A stretch of 64,000 bases of DNA from Monarcha castaneiventris obscurior (taxonomy: Eukaryota > Chordata > Aves > Passeriformes > Monarchidae). The DNA is taken from assembly GCA_026261815.1 (NCBI GenBank), contig JAMPIT010000434.1:16365001-16429000 (forward strand), read 5' to 3'. Of this stretch, positions 40,228 through 51,699 are shown in pieces. Each line of letters opens with the position of its first letter. The stretch's first letter is position 1. The notes beneath the pieces were generated by a model. The model was not told where the DNA came from, did not search any database, and saw only the letters and a program-made list of their open reading frames with translations. The position numbers were made by a program, and so were the translations under genes.

Positions 40228-40770
40228 ATGCTTGTCTGTTTCAACACTTCCAATGTAACAATTCATCTGCCCCCTCCCTTCTCCAATCACTTCTTCAACT
40301 GCAATTGCAGCTCCCGCCTAAAGCTGGTGTGGCCAATGGGCTCAGTTTGTAAGCTCATGGAATTCTCTTCCAGTTACCAGGCTGAGGGATTCAAGCAGAA
40401 AACACCTCATCTTCAAATAGAAAATATTACTGATTTGGATAGAGCCTTTCAGATTTCTGATGGTTCTCATGAATCAGACATTTTGACATGGGCCACGTTT
40501 GGGCTCACAAAAAGGACACCAGCAATTTCAAGACTTGACTGTTCAGCTACAGGCAGAAGTTTGTGGGCAAAAGGGGCAAAGAACACCCTTGGAAATCAAG
40601 GGGTAAAGCAGCAAACCTTGCCCACAGGGGCTGCACTGGGGAGGAGAGAGCTGCAAGACAGACACAGCCCAGTCTTCTGCTTCACAGGACAGCAGCTCTC
40701 TGCTAACAACAAGGATTTACAGGAGGTCTTGATATTGGCTCTTCACTGCCAAGTGACCTTACTTAAATAG
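40228..40770 (+). other. Long unassigned open reading frame, 180 codons
   Basis: It starts at ATG 40228 and stops at TAG 40768-40770. This is among the longest ATG-started frames in the window. A rough estimate for this base composition gives about 0.05 runs of this length by chance, ignoring dinucleotide bias. The product begins MLVCFNTSNVTIHLPPPF. It has no transmembrane run, zinc finger, repeat or other motif I recognise. No good acceptor precedes it and no clear polyadenylation signal follows. It could be chance, a decayed coding sequence, or part of a lineage-specific transcript. Confidence 0.1.
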
Positions 40771-40999
40771 AGATGCCTCTCTCTGGGAATAGATAACATC
40801 CAATTTGACAAACAAACCCTATATTATATATACATAATACTGTACTCCCCACCCTACTTAAAGCTTTTTAGCTGAAATTAATTTTTGCTCTTTAGCAGAG
40901 ATATTCAGGTGCTGCAGTTTGTTTTCATTTCACTTTTTTCATGGAGAAAAAGACTCTGCTTTCCCCTCCTATTCTGAAGCCATTTCACCACTCACCATT

Positions 41000-41015
41000 A
41001 AAAAAAAAAAAAAAA
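41000..41015. repeat. A16 homopolymer
   Basis: Longest mononucleotide run seen in the window. Other runs are A13 at 20352-20364, T14 at 46248-46261, T13 at 57991-58003 and A14 at 61651-61664. None is preceded by a body I can identify as a retrotransposon. Confidence 0.85.
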
Positions 41016-41129
41016 GAATGGGATATGTCACTTGAAATTTTCTCCTGAAAATATTTATTCATTGAAGAAGCAGTGCTTCTCCCCCTTCTTTAGAGCCTAC
41101 AATGTAAAATTAATCTAGGAAAATCAGGC

Positions 41130-41573
41130 ATGTCAAAGCAGATCTCCCTAGAAACACACTGCAAAAAGTTAAATGGCTCTGGAAAAGCCCAAGCCAGTCA
41201 CAGCAAAAATGAGACTGTACCAGTACTTACCCTGGTAGCACAGCCTTTGAACTTGGAAGCTAGTTCAAGGAAGTACCATAGCTACGGTGCATGGAATTTT
41301 GTGAACTGTGTTCTGCTCTTTCTCCTGCCAGAGAGGAAAAATCTACTGTGTTACCCGAATACTGAAATTCTTTCATATGCAAATATGTCAGGCAACAGCA
41401 TAGCCTCCAGGGCACTGGCAAAACCTGAGAGGCACCAGACTGCAGCGAGCTGCTCATTAAAGGTATGTTCTGATCAGGGCAGAAATCTAGAGGGATTCAG
41501 GTTGTATCCACTCTCCTCCTTCCCACAAAATACAGGACATCTAGATTTTCAGAAAATTCCTGATCAGTTCTAG
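41130..41573 (+). other. Unassigned open reading frame, 147 codons
   Basis: ATG at 41130, stop at 41571-41573. The frame contains a strong donor-like AAAG|GTATGT near 41461. The opposite strand carries an exon-like segment at 41231-41324. The product begins MSKQISLETHCKKLNG and has one short hydrophobic run (FVNCVLLFLL) but no recognised domain. About 0.6 frames of this length are expected by chance, so the frame alone is weak evidence. Its interest is that it follows the 180-codon frame on the same strand. Confidence 0.08.
41231..41324 (-). other. Non-coding exon-like segment, 94 bases, weak candidate
   Basis: On the minus strand TTTTTCCTCTCTGGCAG (AG at 41325-41326) precedes a 94-base segment ending AGG before GTAAGT (41230-41225). 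Both sites match consensus closely. All three frames contain a stop, so if it is real it belongs to a non-coding RNA or an untranslated region. Confidence 0.12.
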
Positions 41574-41604
41574 TTTCCTCATTAGGAAATACAAATGCAA
41601 TGGA

Positions 41605-41916
41605 ATGGTCAAAACCCAGAGAGCTTTCCTAGGAAAGTATCGAGTTCAAAGACATGCTAATCAGAAAGGGTTTCTTAGGTCCACAGTGGATTTTCAGGTC
41701 AAAGTGAAAGGAATCTCCCTGGCTCTAGCAGCCTGGCATCCACTGCAGAGTGCCCATGGGATGGGAGTGACGGACCTGACACAGGCATTGGGGCTCGGGG
41801 CTCTCCTCACCCTCGGAGCACAGCACTGGCAGGATTATTCCCCTCTGCACAGACACCAAGGGATCCTTCCAAACCTGAAACCATCGTGGCTAAATACATT
41901 TCCTACACAGCTCTAA
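41605..41916 (+). other. Unassigned open reading frame, 103 codons
   Basis: ATG at 41605, stop TAA at 41914-41916. The second half is GC-richer than its surroundings and rich in Leu, Ala and Gly codons (GISLALAAWHPLQ onward). No family is recognised. It is in the same frame register as the 40228 frame but separated from it by stops. The 3' part overlaps a possible CR1-like relic at 41858-41890. Confidence 0.08.
41858..41890 (+). mobile_element. Possible CR1 3'-end relic
   Basis: AAGGGATCCTTCCAAACCTG followed by AAACCATC resembles the avian CR1 tail pattern (AAGGTCCCTTCCAACCC, then AAACCATTC). The resemblance covers only about 30 bases and lacks the terminal 8-base repeat, so it may be coincidence. 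Confidence 0.2.
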
Positions 41917-43340
41917 AGTACCTCCCACGGCAAGTTTCCTTCTGCCAACACAAAGGTTATGCTGTGTCATACTCCTGACATAGCACACAAAATAACACTT
42001 TTAGGTAAGAATGCCCTTCAGACAAGGACAGGCTGCTTTTGCCCTCAAACATAAGACTGGTCCTATTTTACAGTGAGATGCTCAAAACATTTCAGAGACA
42101 ACAGATACATTTTAAAACCAACATGATGTGAAATAAAAACAACAAAACAAGACAACCCAAAGAACCCCATGACTTCAAAGGTAGGAGAAATGAGGTACAT
42201 TTGCCCTCGAGCACACAGGCAGTGAGGGAGCCAGGAGAGAAGGGCTCTGCATCTCCACTTCTGACAGAAAGAAGCACCTCCTTTTTCTTATACATGCTTA
42301 TCATAAAAATTTGCTGCTACCTGTGTGGGTAGAGAGCCTGTTGTATGTTGTTTAAATTATCTGGCTCACACTTCTGCAGAAAAGTCTTCTCAAATAGCTT
42401 TAACTACTAAACATCTGCTGGAGGTGTTTCTTATGCCAAAAAAATGTCACATCAAGAAGGTCACTCACATTGTGCTAACACCTTAATAAGTCATTCTTTC
42501 TTTGTTTGCCTTGATGCTCTAATATTTAGAGACATTTGAAATTTTCTACACTACTAGCAAGCAGCTTGTTCAGAATTATGGAGTGAAGGTTACATTGAAA
42601 GTGTCCTTTTCCTTTCAGATGAAGTTTGTGTGCAGTACTCCAAAGCAATCTAAGAAGCTCCGTCCTCATTAATCTAAGTTTTGAGTCTGAAAATACAGTA
42701 TCAAAAGGCTTTGCTCCCCTGCCTGTGCTGCATAATTTCTCTCTCTCTCTCCACTCTCCTCCTCCCCATTTTACCTTTGTAGCAATAATATATTAGCTTT
42801 TTAATGTTTCTGTGTTGGGCAACAACCTGAACTCTGCACAATGAGGTACAGAAGAGAAAGTTGCCTATACTTAAAATTTCAACTCTTTTGTAAATTCTTC
42901 TTGTTATGGTCTGTTCTTCACCACTTTACATTATTTGCCAAGAGAAGAAAAACAGAGATCAGTAAGCACAGGACTGAGAAACTTGCACACTGTTTCTATA
43001 TCAAAACTGAATCCCTGCTTACAGGAATTACTCACTATTTAGATGATGCAAATGATCTGTCACACACAGAAAGTAATTTGGCTCTCCATGTTGTAAACGT
43101 GGCTGTGTTTACAGACAGACTTTGAAACTCAGCCCTGGGGACTGCATTGGGTTTTTGACGAGGTATTTTAAGAAGGGTATGAGTCAGTACACCAGAGAAA
43201 TAAGAATCAGAGAGCAAGACAGTTCTCTTTCTAGTAAGGCTGTGGACAGCAACACTGCACATTCATCCAGCTTTGTGGATAAAAGGAGCAGAATTTAGCT
43301 AATCCTCACACACAGAAGCAGTGCTATTACAATTGCTCAG
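41917..43340. other. Non-coding stretch, no gene recognised
   Basis: AT-rich DNA with a short CT microsatellite at about 42738-42754. A plus-strand open frame at 42841-43125 (94 codons, ATG start) has no recognised product. Confidence 0.55.
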
Positions 43341-43539
43341 TCAGCCATTCTGGGGTGAATCTGGATCATTTGGGTTTTAAGACTATTATGATGGCTTTAC
43401 ATTTCACTGAGCAGACTATTACACGTATAATTCAGAAAGACAGTGAATACTTAAATGTGGATCCCAAGTTCACTGTGCAGAAGAAAACAGTGGACAGTTC
43501 AGACCACTGTGGATATCATTCCTTACCATCGGGACAAGA
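43341..43539 (+). other. Exon-like open segment, 199 bases, weak candidate
   Basis: An acceptor-like TTACAATTGCTCAG (AG at 43339-43340) precedes a segment that stays open in one frame up to GTAAGT at 43540-43545; the in-frame stop is the TAA inside the donor itself. The 3' end reads TVDSSDHCGYHSLPSGQ. The acceptor has a weak pyrimidine tract. I do not recognise the protein. Confidence 0.1.
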
Positions 43540-44456
43540 GTAAGTCTTTCTAGTAAAATATACACAGCATTTCCACTGACTTTGGGAGGAATGATACTAA
43601 CACACTTCTGGGAAGAATAAATAGCCTTTCTACTACTTGTTTTGTGCCCTTCATCTCCCCTATCCTACATTAGCAAAAGAAAATGAAAAATTATCTGACC
43701 TTTTATATATCTGAAATTTAATTTCTGTATTTTACTGCACTACCCTAATGTACTCATTGTTTGTTCACCACTTCTTTATCCCTTCAAACTTGTAGTCAGT
43801 ATTCAGGTGGAAATAACACAGCATATTTTAAAAGAATAAGGCACAGAATAGAAAGAATGGCCTTATATTTATTTTGATTCAAAGCACTGCTTCTTGCAAT
43901 CATCGCAAAACTGCCTCTGTCCAACTTACAAGTCATTTTTACAACTGGACAGCTACATTTGTGTGTTCCTGAAAATTCCCTTTTGAATACTTGGTTTGCC
44001 TTCCTCAGGTTTGGCCTTGAAACTGGATGGAACACGGTGGAAGGATGCCAGAGGAATTCCTTCAGCAGAGATAACTGATCTAAGGCAACTGCACCCAGTC
44101 CAAAGGTCGGTGTCACAGTGTCCTGCTTTCAACAGAGACCAAAAGCAGGTCCCCAGGGCAGAGTAGAAACGCAGAACAGGCATAAATGCTGCTTCTTTGG
44201 AGCACTGACTGCAGCTGAGTCCCCAGGTATTTGCAGCTCAGCAGTTTCCTGAGCTAGAGCAGTTTCTGTGTGTTTAACACCTTTCCAAGGATTTCTCTTC
44301 CACAAACTCGTACAGGCTCCTCTACAACAGCTCTGCTGGACTCACAGAAAAGAATTGGCACAAATAAATGCAAAGCAATTTTCAAGCCTGAAATCTATGG
44401 AAAGAGGGGTGGCATGGCCTAAAGAGTACATGAAGAACCTATAGCCTCTTCCACAT
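43540..44456. other. Non-coding stretch, no gene recognised
   Basis: AT-rich, no repeat, RNA gene or convincing open frame. Confidence 0.6.
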
Positions 44457-44516
44457 GAAATTTGTATCTGCTCCTTGAGAGTCCATGCCATGCATCAGAA
44501 GTGAAAGCATAATTTT
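44457..44516 (+). repeat. 60-base direct repeat, copy A
   Basis: Matches copy B (46283-46342) base for base without gaps at 55 of 60 positions: the first 17 identical (GAAATTTGTATCTGCTC), then 10 bases with 5 matches, then the last 33 identical, including CATGCCATGCATCAG and GTGAAAGCATAATTTT. Similarity stops abruptly on both sides. Possible origins are two insertions of one short interspersed element, a local segmental duplication, or a duplicated regulatory module. I cannot name a repeat family for it. Confidence 0.8.
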
Positions 44517-45810
44517 ATGCTGCTGAAACATCCAGATGATCGACACTGCCACGTGAGCAGGCAAGTCGTGAGGGATCCTGACTGTACCTGGTATGGAAGA
44601 TGCACAAGGAAAGGGGCAGAGCTGCCATCTCCTGTGGCCAGGGAAAACAAAGCCCAGACAAGTTTGAAGTTTTCAGACCCAAACAAAGCATCCCGACACA
44701 CACAGTCACACCCTGGCAGAGGGTCAGCACCTGGGAAAAAAAGGCCTTCAAGCAAGAGTGGACAAACCAGGGAGTGACCCTGCAGGTTCTGCAGCTGGGG
44801 CATTCTGGGTGCTTGCAGAATGTCTCTGTCTGAACCTGTAACAAGGCTGCTTTCTGCACACACCCCAGCTTATTTAACTAACCTGCACATGCCCAAATCA
44901 TGAGCAGACTAGAAATCCCCTCTTCAGCCTGCTGAATCCCAGCAGTGATAGCATCCTCATGTCCATGGAAAGGGAACCAGCGTGAAACTCCGTCAGACAT
45001 TCCATGTATTGGATGTCAATTACCCATATCCACTTACAAATGTCCAAAGCATTAGTCCTGATTTACTGCTTTTAGGGGACACAGCTGAAGTTTAATTGAT
45101 GCAATTCAATGGGTTTGTTTTTTAAATCTTGCTGCAAAGTCTGATCTCTTTTAATGACTCTCAATAATATTGCTTCATTTCCTATATGTTAGCACCTTTT
45201 TATTTCAGAATTGATACATTCTTTTCAACTACTTCCTAAAAGATTAATCATTATTGGCAGTAAATGCCAGGGTATTTCCCCCAGCCTTTTTTGGTCTGTC
45301 AGTCACAACAACAACTTTGACAATTATTAAGATGTGTGAAGGGATCACAGAGGATCTAGGTTCTACATGAGACCACAAAGACTGTAGTATCTTATGGTAA
45401 CAGCCCCATGGGGCTACACACTGTTCCAGAAGACATGTGTCAATGTGATGTCTAAATTAATCTGCCCTTTATGCCAAACTCCTATTGACATTGAAGAGTT
45501 CTACATACACAGAAAGAGTAGATAGAATATAATGCAAAAATAAAGTGGCAGCATCAACTGAAGTTCCTTGTTCTCCTGAGTTTGTCAAGGCTTTGTTACT
45601 TGGCAGCTTTTCATACAATATTTATTATGGCTGCAATTTTTCCCCATTAACATGTTTTAATCTGGGAAAAATGTCACATTTTTCTATTTTAAATATACGA
45701 AGTCTGACATTTTTTGTGAGCTCATCTTCAGTAGATCACTTTTTGTTCTAACCTCGGAGGAGTGGAGCAAATATGCTTCTCCTATCTTCTTACTTCTTTT
45801 TCCTTTGAAG
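44517..45810. other. Non-coding stretch between the two 60-base repeats
   Basis: AT-rich. GC-moderate patch up to about 44830 with overlapping open frames on both strands and no recognised product. No other segment shared between the two repeat neighbourhoods was noticed. Confidence 0.55.
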
Positions 45811-46038
45811 TTTATACATTCCCTGTGTTTTGGGTTTGTGTGGTATATAGATTCTCACAATAGAGAGGAAGTCACAGATAGTGTTCAGGCCTTAAGCTAT
45901 TATCGCTCAAACTACAAGCGGATAGAAAACCTCTTTGCTAATATCAAAGACAGACCAAGTCATATATCAAATAAATGGGTCAAAGCTGACTCCTTGGGCA
46001 GCCTAGATTCTCTCTGGTGGATCAGCATTTCAAATTAG
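45811..46038 (+). other. Possible terminal-exon-like open segment, weak candidate
   Basis: A very good acceptor (TCTTCTTACTTCTTTTTCCTTTGAAG, AG at 45809-45810) leads into a frame open to TAG at 46036-46038. The peptide includes VQALSYYRSNYKRIENLFAN, which has protein-like composition but matches no family I know. No clear polyadenylation signal follows closely. It could be chance. Confidence 0.1.
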
Positions 46039-46282
46039 CAGGTGCACATGGGCACAGTGTACAAGGAACTGGATAATCTACTGCTTGATAGCTCAAAAAC
46101 ATTAGCATTCAGTCAGATGCTACTTTATCACTTACTCCACCAGAGATGATCAACGTTGCAAGCAGCACGGGAAAAAAATCTAAACATGCCATAAGAATTC
46201 CTTTAGAACTCACCACAAGGCAGTTTCTCTGAGCTGGTATTTCTCTATTTTTTTTTTTTTTAATAGTCAACTCATACAAGCG

Positions 46283-46342
46283 GAAATTTGTATCTGCTCA
46301 TCTAGGGTTCATGCCATGCATCAGAAGTGAAAGCATAATTTT
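46283..46342 (+). repeat. 60-base direct repeat, copy B
   Basis: Partner of copy A, 1826 bases downstream in the same orientation, 92 percent identical. It lies 21 bases after a T14 run (46248-46261), which copy A does not have. Confidence 0.8.
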
Positions 46343-49300
46343 CATCCTCCTACATGAACTGAATTGTTGTTATCCAGTTTTCCAGATGTGAAAATCTGTC
46401 ATCTCTGTCAATGTCTGTGTATCTAAATTTGTATTTCAGCAGCCTGGCTTACAGGTCTGAAACCATGCTGTGCAACTAAAAGGAAAAGGTATTTCTTTCC
46501 CTCCTACAAGGAACATCCCATTGTTATGATCCAATTTTCCTTTCAGATTTTGTCACTATTATTTTTTAATTAGACATGTAATGCATCTAATATATTTCAC
46601 AGCCTTGAATTCCTTACTTAATCTGTATTCCTAAAGTTCAGAAATACCAGTTTACCATTTAAATCTCTGTGGACATCATTCATGAGATAATTTTTTCTCT
46701 GTGTAGACAGACTAGTTATCCAAATTATGTAGAGTCTTTTAAAGGTAACATTTACATTCACAAATACTCCATGTAAGAATCTTGTTCTGAATAAACAGAT
46801 AATATTGCAAAATAAATATGGCAAGTTCTGATTTCACAGTCTTTAGAGTGCAAGGTTTTTAACTTACATTTAATGTCTTGAGGAATCGATAAGACAGCAC
46901 TATTTTACCATTAGTAGATCAGATTCAACAGGATATTTGCTGTTTTCAGCATCTTTTCCCCTTCAAACACTGTTTAATCACAGTCGAACTCATTCACAGA
47001 GCTGCTTATACATGGTATTTAGAAAGCTAATTCAACTTAATATGCATTTTTGAAGGTATAAAACTCTCCCAAGGCATACCTAGAGAGGTGAACCCAAGTG
47101 CTGCATTGCCTGTCTTATGGGCAGCAGAGGACTCCCCTGCCAGAGAGCAGAGTGCCCCACAGGAGAATGCCTGAGGACTTCCAGCCACATGTCCATAATG
47201 CAGCTCTAGATCCTGATTCTGATACAAGCCAAGCCACTTCCATGGAGCACATCTCTCCTTGTTGGTGCCCGTGGCCTTTTCCAAAGCATTGTGTCAGCAG
47301 CTGCATGCAAAACAGCTGAGAGACACCATTAAAAATACATAGAAGTCTCTCTGCTGATGGCATGCTGAGAAATAGACAACAATTTTGGTAGTGCAAGCTC
47401 TGTCTCACATTCAGCTGTCAGCCAGACTGAACAGGGGGCTGGACATTATGAGCACTCTTACTGTTTGGGCACCTCCATTTCCTCCATATTTTCTATCCTG
47501 ATGAAGTTCAGTGTCAGCCTCCAGCTGGCAGAACAGTCAACATTCACCACGGAATGTTTCTGCCACAGCACCACAAGACAAACAAGGAAAGGTTCAGAGA
47601 CATGTTAATTCCAGTTCCTGGTAAGAGATTATACTTCAAAACCAAGTGCTGATTTTGAGCACTCTGTATCTTTACCAGGAAGGATGAGGAGAGGTAGAAA
47701 TTATCATTACTGGTAAGTTTATATCTGGAGAATTTACCAGCTACCTTTGTATCTCTGCTAAAGAAATTGTAAATGAAGAAATGTTAAATTTGCAGTTTTA
47801 TGAAATCTCCATTATCCACATTTCTGGCACATCTAAAGCTCTTGGATCATTCCCTGTCGTCTGTTCAGAAAAATGTGCAAAAGGTGCTACCTAGAATTGT
47901 AGTAGGTGATATTTGGACATGTACCTGAGGCCTCCTCCCCCATCCAGTGGCTACCATTTTACAAAGATCTACAGGATGACAAAAATAAAGTATGAAGGTA
48001 TAGAACAGAGCAGCATGGAGTCTAAAATTAAATCCTACACTGCACAGGGATTAGTTTGTCTTCTGCACCAGACCACCAGAGTGCAAATCAGACCTATTGG
48101 ACAAGTACTGGAGTCAGCAGTTGTGGAAACTGCAGTGCCACTTGACACACAATTTTCATCTAATACATTATAAATGTTATAAATATTTTACTTTATAGGC
48201 AACACAAGGCAGCAGAGATATTACCAACTTGACTGATACAGGATTTTGCTTCAATTCATGAGGAAGAAAAATGTAGATTTTTTTCTAGGAATGCCACTGA
48301 TTTTTGTTATCCTGCTGTAACAGTTACCCTGGCTTCTATTCCAGCAATCCCTTCTGCCAAAATGGAGGGCACTACATGGCTTTTTGCAAATCTTCTTAGG
48401 ACAAGCATGTACAGGGATCATACAGATCCTTGTGCAAGTAAAGAAGGATCAGGATTTTGTTCATCAGGAAGGAATTGGAGGAATCGTTCCTCTTTCAGAT
48501 CACCTTTCTTTGACCTTAGCTATTCCCCTCAGTATTGTTTTAGCCCCAGAAATACCCGAGTCGACTTCAGTTGACTTTCTTCCAGTGCCAGGCTCTCCTT
48601 TATTCTATTTATGATTTTTTGCACACTTTCTACATCATCAGCTCCATTTAAAGAGTGCCACTGGAAGTAATTTCCCCTGTTAGGCCATTACTGTTCACAT
48701 GGGATGGAGAAGTCAAGGCTACTTTACGTCAGCTCTGGTGGGCTCCACCCTGGTCCCAAAGCATTCAAACAGCTCTCCCAGGGCTCACAACCTGCCAGTT
48801 AGATAAAATCTATCCAAATTTCACTTCACAGTTGCACCAACACAGAAAAGCCCTTACATGAAGAGCCAATGCATTTCTTTCTACAGCTGCCAAATTCTTA
48901 GGAGTAGATCTGTGTCATCCACAGACAGAGAACTTGCCTGGGGTTTAAAGCAAACTCCCAGAGTCCCACTGTGTGCTGAGAGGGTTGGATCCGTGTCTCC
49001 CCTCTCCATGGCCTGTATTGTTCCATTATATAAATGATTCAGATAGAATAGGGCTGCCTTCAAGGCTACCTCTACACAGAATGTCTCACAGCAACTTCTT
49101 CTGGATGCTCTGGAACTGGAAACAGAGATTAGTTTAATTTAACAAATGCAGATCTAGGTCTTAATAATTCACAAATGAGAAGTTCCCAAAACTTCAGAAC
49201 CTCATGAAAGAATGAAGAGCTAATGCCTACTACTACTTTTCAGGAAGTAGTTAATCCAATTTCGCTTGGATTAACTTCTGATTCTGTATTCCTTGCCATA

Positions 49301-51656
49301 TACAGATATTTGTTAGGGCATGACTTGTAAACCTCTGCAAGTCCCAGTACTTGTGAATGGCTCCAAGCAGGACTATTTCCCAAAAGAGCACCCACATTGC
49401 ATTTGCCTTGCACAGGACCTGGCATCCAGTAACTCTTGGGACACACTGTGCCTATGAGGAGCATGGACCTGTGAGGAGCATCACCTGAGGGGCACAGGTG
49501 ATCCACAGTGCCCATGGCATGGGGGGAAGCCAACTGCAGGGAAAGGGCCTTTACTGCTCTGCAAACAGCAAGTGATCTTTATTTGTACAGACTTGCTCAG
49601 TGTCAGTGACTTGCCGAGTTCTTCTCTGGCAAGAGAGGAGGCAGAAGATAAGGACATGAGCTCACTTTATGCCTCACTGACTCCATCATATGCCTGGAAA
49701 CTACAGGATCTTGGGACTGAATGCAGGCTTTGGATTGGAACAGCGAAAAATTAAGGACTTAGGGCTAAAAGATAAGGCCTTATATACTCTAGGAGAGTCT
49801 CTCTGTCTCTTCACCATCCAGGATATGAGATAATCCCAACCCTCCTGGAATGCACTCAAGAGTAGATACAGTCACGCCATCAGATGCCTCACACATACAC
49901 TTTTAAATAAATGCACAAACAGATGAAATCTGACTGTAACAAGCTACATAGATTCAAATATCACATAAATATCAGCTGTTATTTTCTTATAAATGCAATT
50001 GCCAACATGTAATAAATAAAAGAACAAACCAACACTCTACCCTGCCAGGCAAGAAGAAGCCAAGACAAGAACTCATCACTACAGTTTTATCCTGCTGCCA
50101 CTGATGAGCTTCACTCAAAATTTGCCAGGCATAAGCTTCAGCTTTGAAGTAACAGCGACTGCAAGGTAGAAATAAAAGCAAAGCCAAGAACCTTTCATTA
50201 CTGCAAAGTAACTGCACTGAGTTTGAAGTACTCAAATGGGCAGAGTTTGGGGATTTTTTAAAATAGATTTTCCATTTTCAGTCTAAAATTTAAAAAAGCT
50301 TGTTTGGGGTTTTTTTTTGGTTTGTTTTTCTTTTAACTTTGGCTACATCTGTTTTTCAGCTTTCCTGCTCTCATGGTTATTTATACACAACAAAATATTC
50401 TCCAGTGTGTGAGAATATTTGTGCTCCTTGACAAGAAAAACCATAGAATCATTCATAGCATCATTTCTTACAGACAAGCACCTAGTTGAAAACCCAGATC
50501 CTGCCTCCAAAACAGCTGCAATTGGGAACAACCCCTAGAAAGAAGTTCCAGATGTCAAGCTAACTTTGCTGCTGTTTGGAAGATTGCAAGAAGATGGAGC
50601 TATCTGTGATTCTCCCTTCTACAAAACAGAAAGAAGGGCTCAATCAGAGGAAAGTCTGTAAAAACCACTTGTTAAGTTGTTGTTGATTTTGGTTTTTAAA
50701 AAAAACAGAGTTCTTAAGCTATTAGTAGCTGATCACTCGAAGGAAGTGTGCAGTTGTTTTGATTGATGATTGAATTTTAAATATTTATGATAGATGAAGA
50801 ATGTATCTGGAAATGATTGGGGGTACTGCTGTTTGTTGTGTGCTTCTCACCAGGACTCTACTGAAAATGAGATATCACTGGGTTTAATTCCAGGATAAAA
50901 TATTGTAAGAAATTGTACAGACAGAAATTCTGTACTTGTGTGAAATCTGAGTAGTTAAAAGCTGATTCAAGACTATTTTCAGAATATTTTGAAATTAGCT
51001 TATTTTTTTTTCTTAAAAACAATTCTCTTATGACTTGGTATTTAATGTACTCTTGAATCTTTTCAAATGCTCTTTAGCATTCAATAAGAATTTGCATCAC
51101 GTGTGTTCCATGTGAACTGTTTAAAGCAAGGCTAAACAAAAAGCTGGGTGATATTGGGAACCACTATGGTACCTGAAGAGAAATGATGGCCAGGTTGCCT
51201 CACATTAAATTTCTAAAGCTTGTTACTTCCTACCCAGACTGATCCCATAGCTTTGGACCTTGCTAGAGGGCAGAACTTGCAGATCTGGAATTTTCAATCT
51301 TCAGCAAGGAGATAGGGAAGAGGAAGATCCCAAGCAGACCAGCTCCACATTCTTCCTCTGTTTCCTTTTCCCCCAAGGCAGGAGGGGAGCAGAAGCAAAA
51401 ATCGCCTCCTCATCTCTCCTTTTGAGCTGCCATAAGGAAGAACATCCACTTAAATTCTTTAATCTCCATCCAGCATTCTGGAGAATTTTATACTGCCCCA
51501 ATGTGAGGTTTTTTAGAATAGCTGACAGATTGAAGGAGATCCCCAGGGAGGATCCACCACGCGGTAGATTTGGGCACGGGAAGAGGTCACAGCTTCCCTA
51601 GGGACCGTCCTGTAAAATGAGATAAGCCCTGACACTTGAAGCAGTTCAGAGCTCAC
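46343..51656. other. Non-coding stretch, no gene recognised
   Basis: AT-rich unique-looking DNA. A plus-strand open frame at 48384-48614 (76 codons, non-ATG start) has no recognised product. A splice-like pair at 47569-47620 (acceptor CTGCCACAG, donor CTG|GTAAGA) is of ordinary quality. No named repeat or RNA gene. Confidence 0.55.
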
Positions 51657-51699
51657 CTCGTGCCTCCTGCTGGCACAGGGGCACAGCACGGCTCTGGTT
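51657..51699 (-). other. Exon-like segment, 43 bases, in a CpG-elevated spot
   Basis: On the minus strand a long pyrimidine-rich acceptor (TTTTTATCATTTCTGTGGTG, then CTGTTTAG; AG at 51700-51701) precedes a GC-rich 43-base segment ending GAG before GTGAGC (51656-51651). All three frames are open across it. A second strong acceptor (CTTATCTCATTTTACAG) ends at 51610 on the same strand, before another CpG-bearing segment. The intron between them would be only about 47 bases, so the two are more likely alternatives than partners. About six CpGs lie within 51560-51690. Confidence 0.15.

Noticed and set aside
47569..47620. Plus-strand acceptor/donor pair bracketing 52 open bases
   Set aside because: Ordinary-quality sites, two frames open, such pairs expected dozens of times by chance in 64 kb.
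50443..50466. CATAGAATCATTCATAGCATCAT resembling a reverse-complement CR1 tail
   Set aside because: Lacks the following GGTTGGAAGGGACC core; resemblance limited to a short AT-rich motif.
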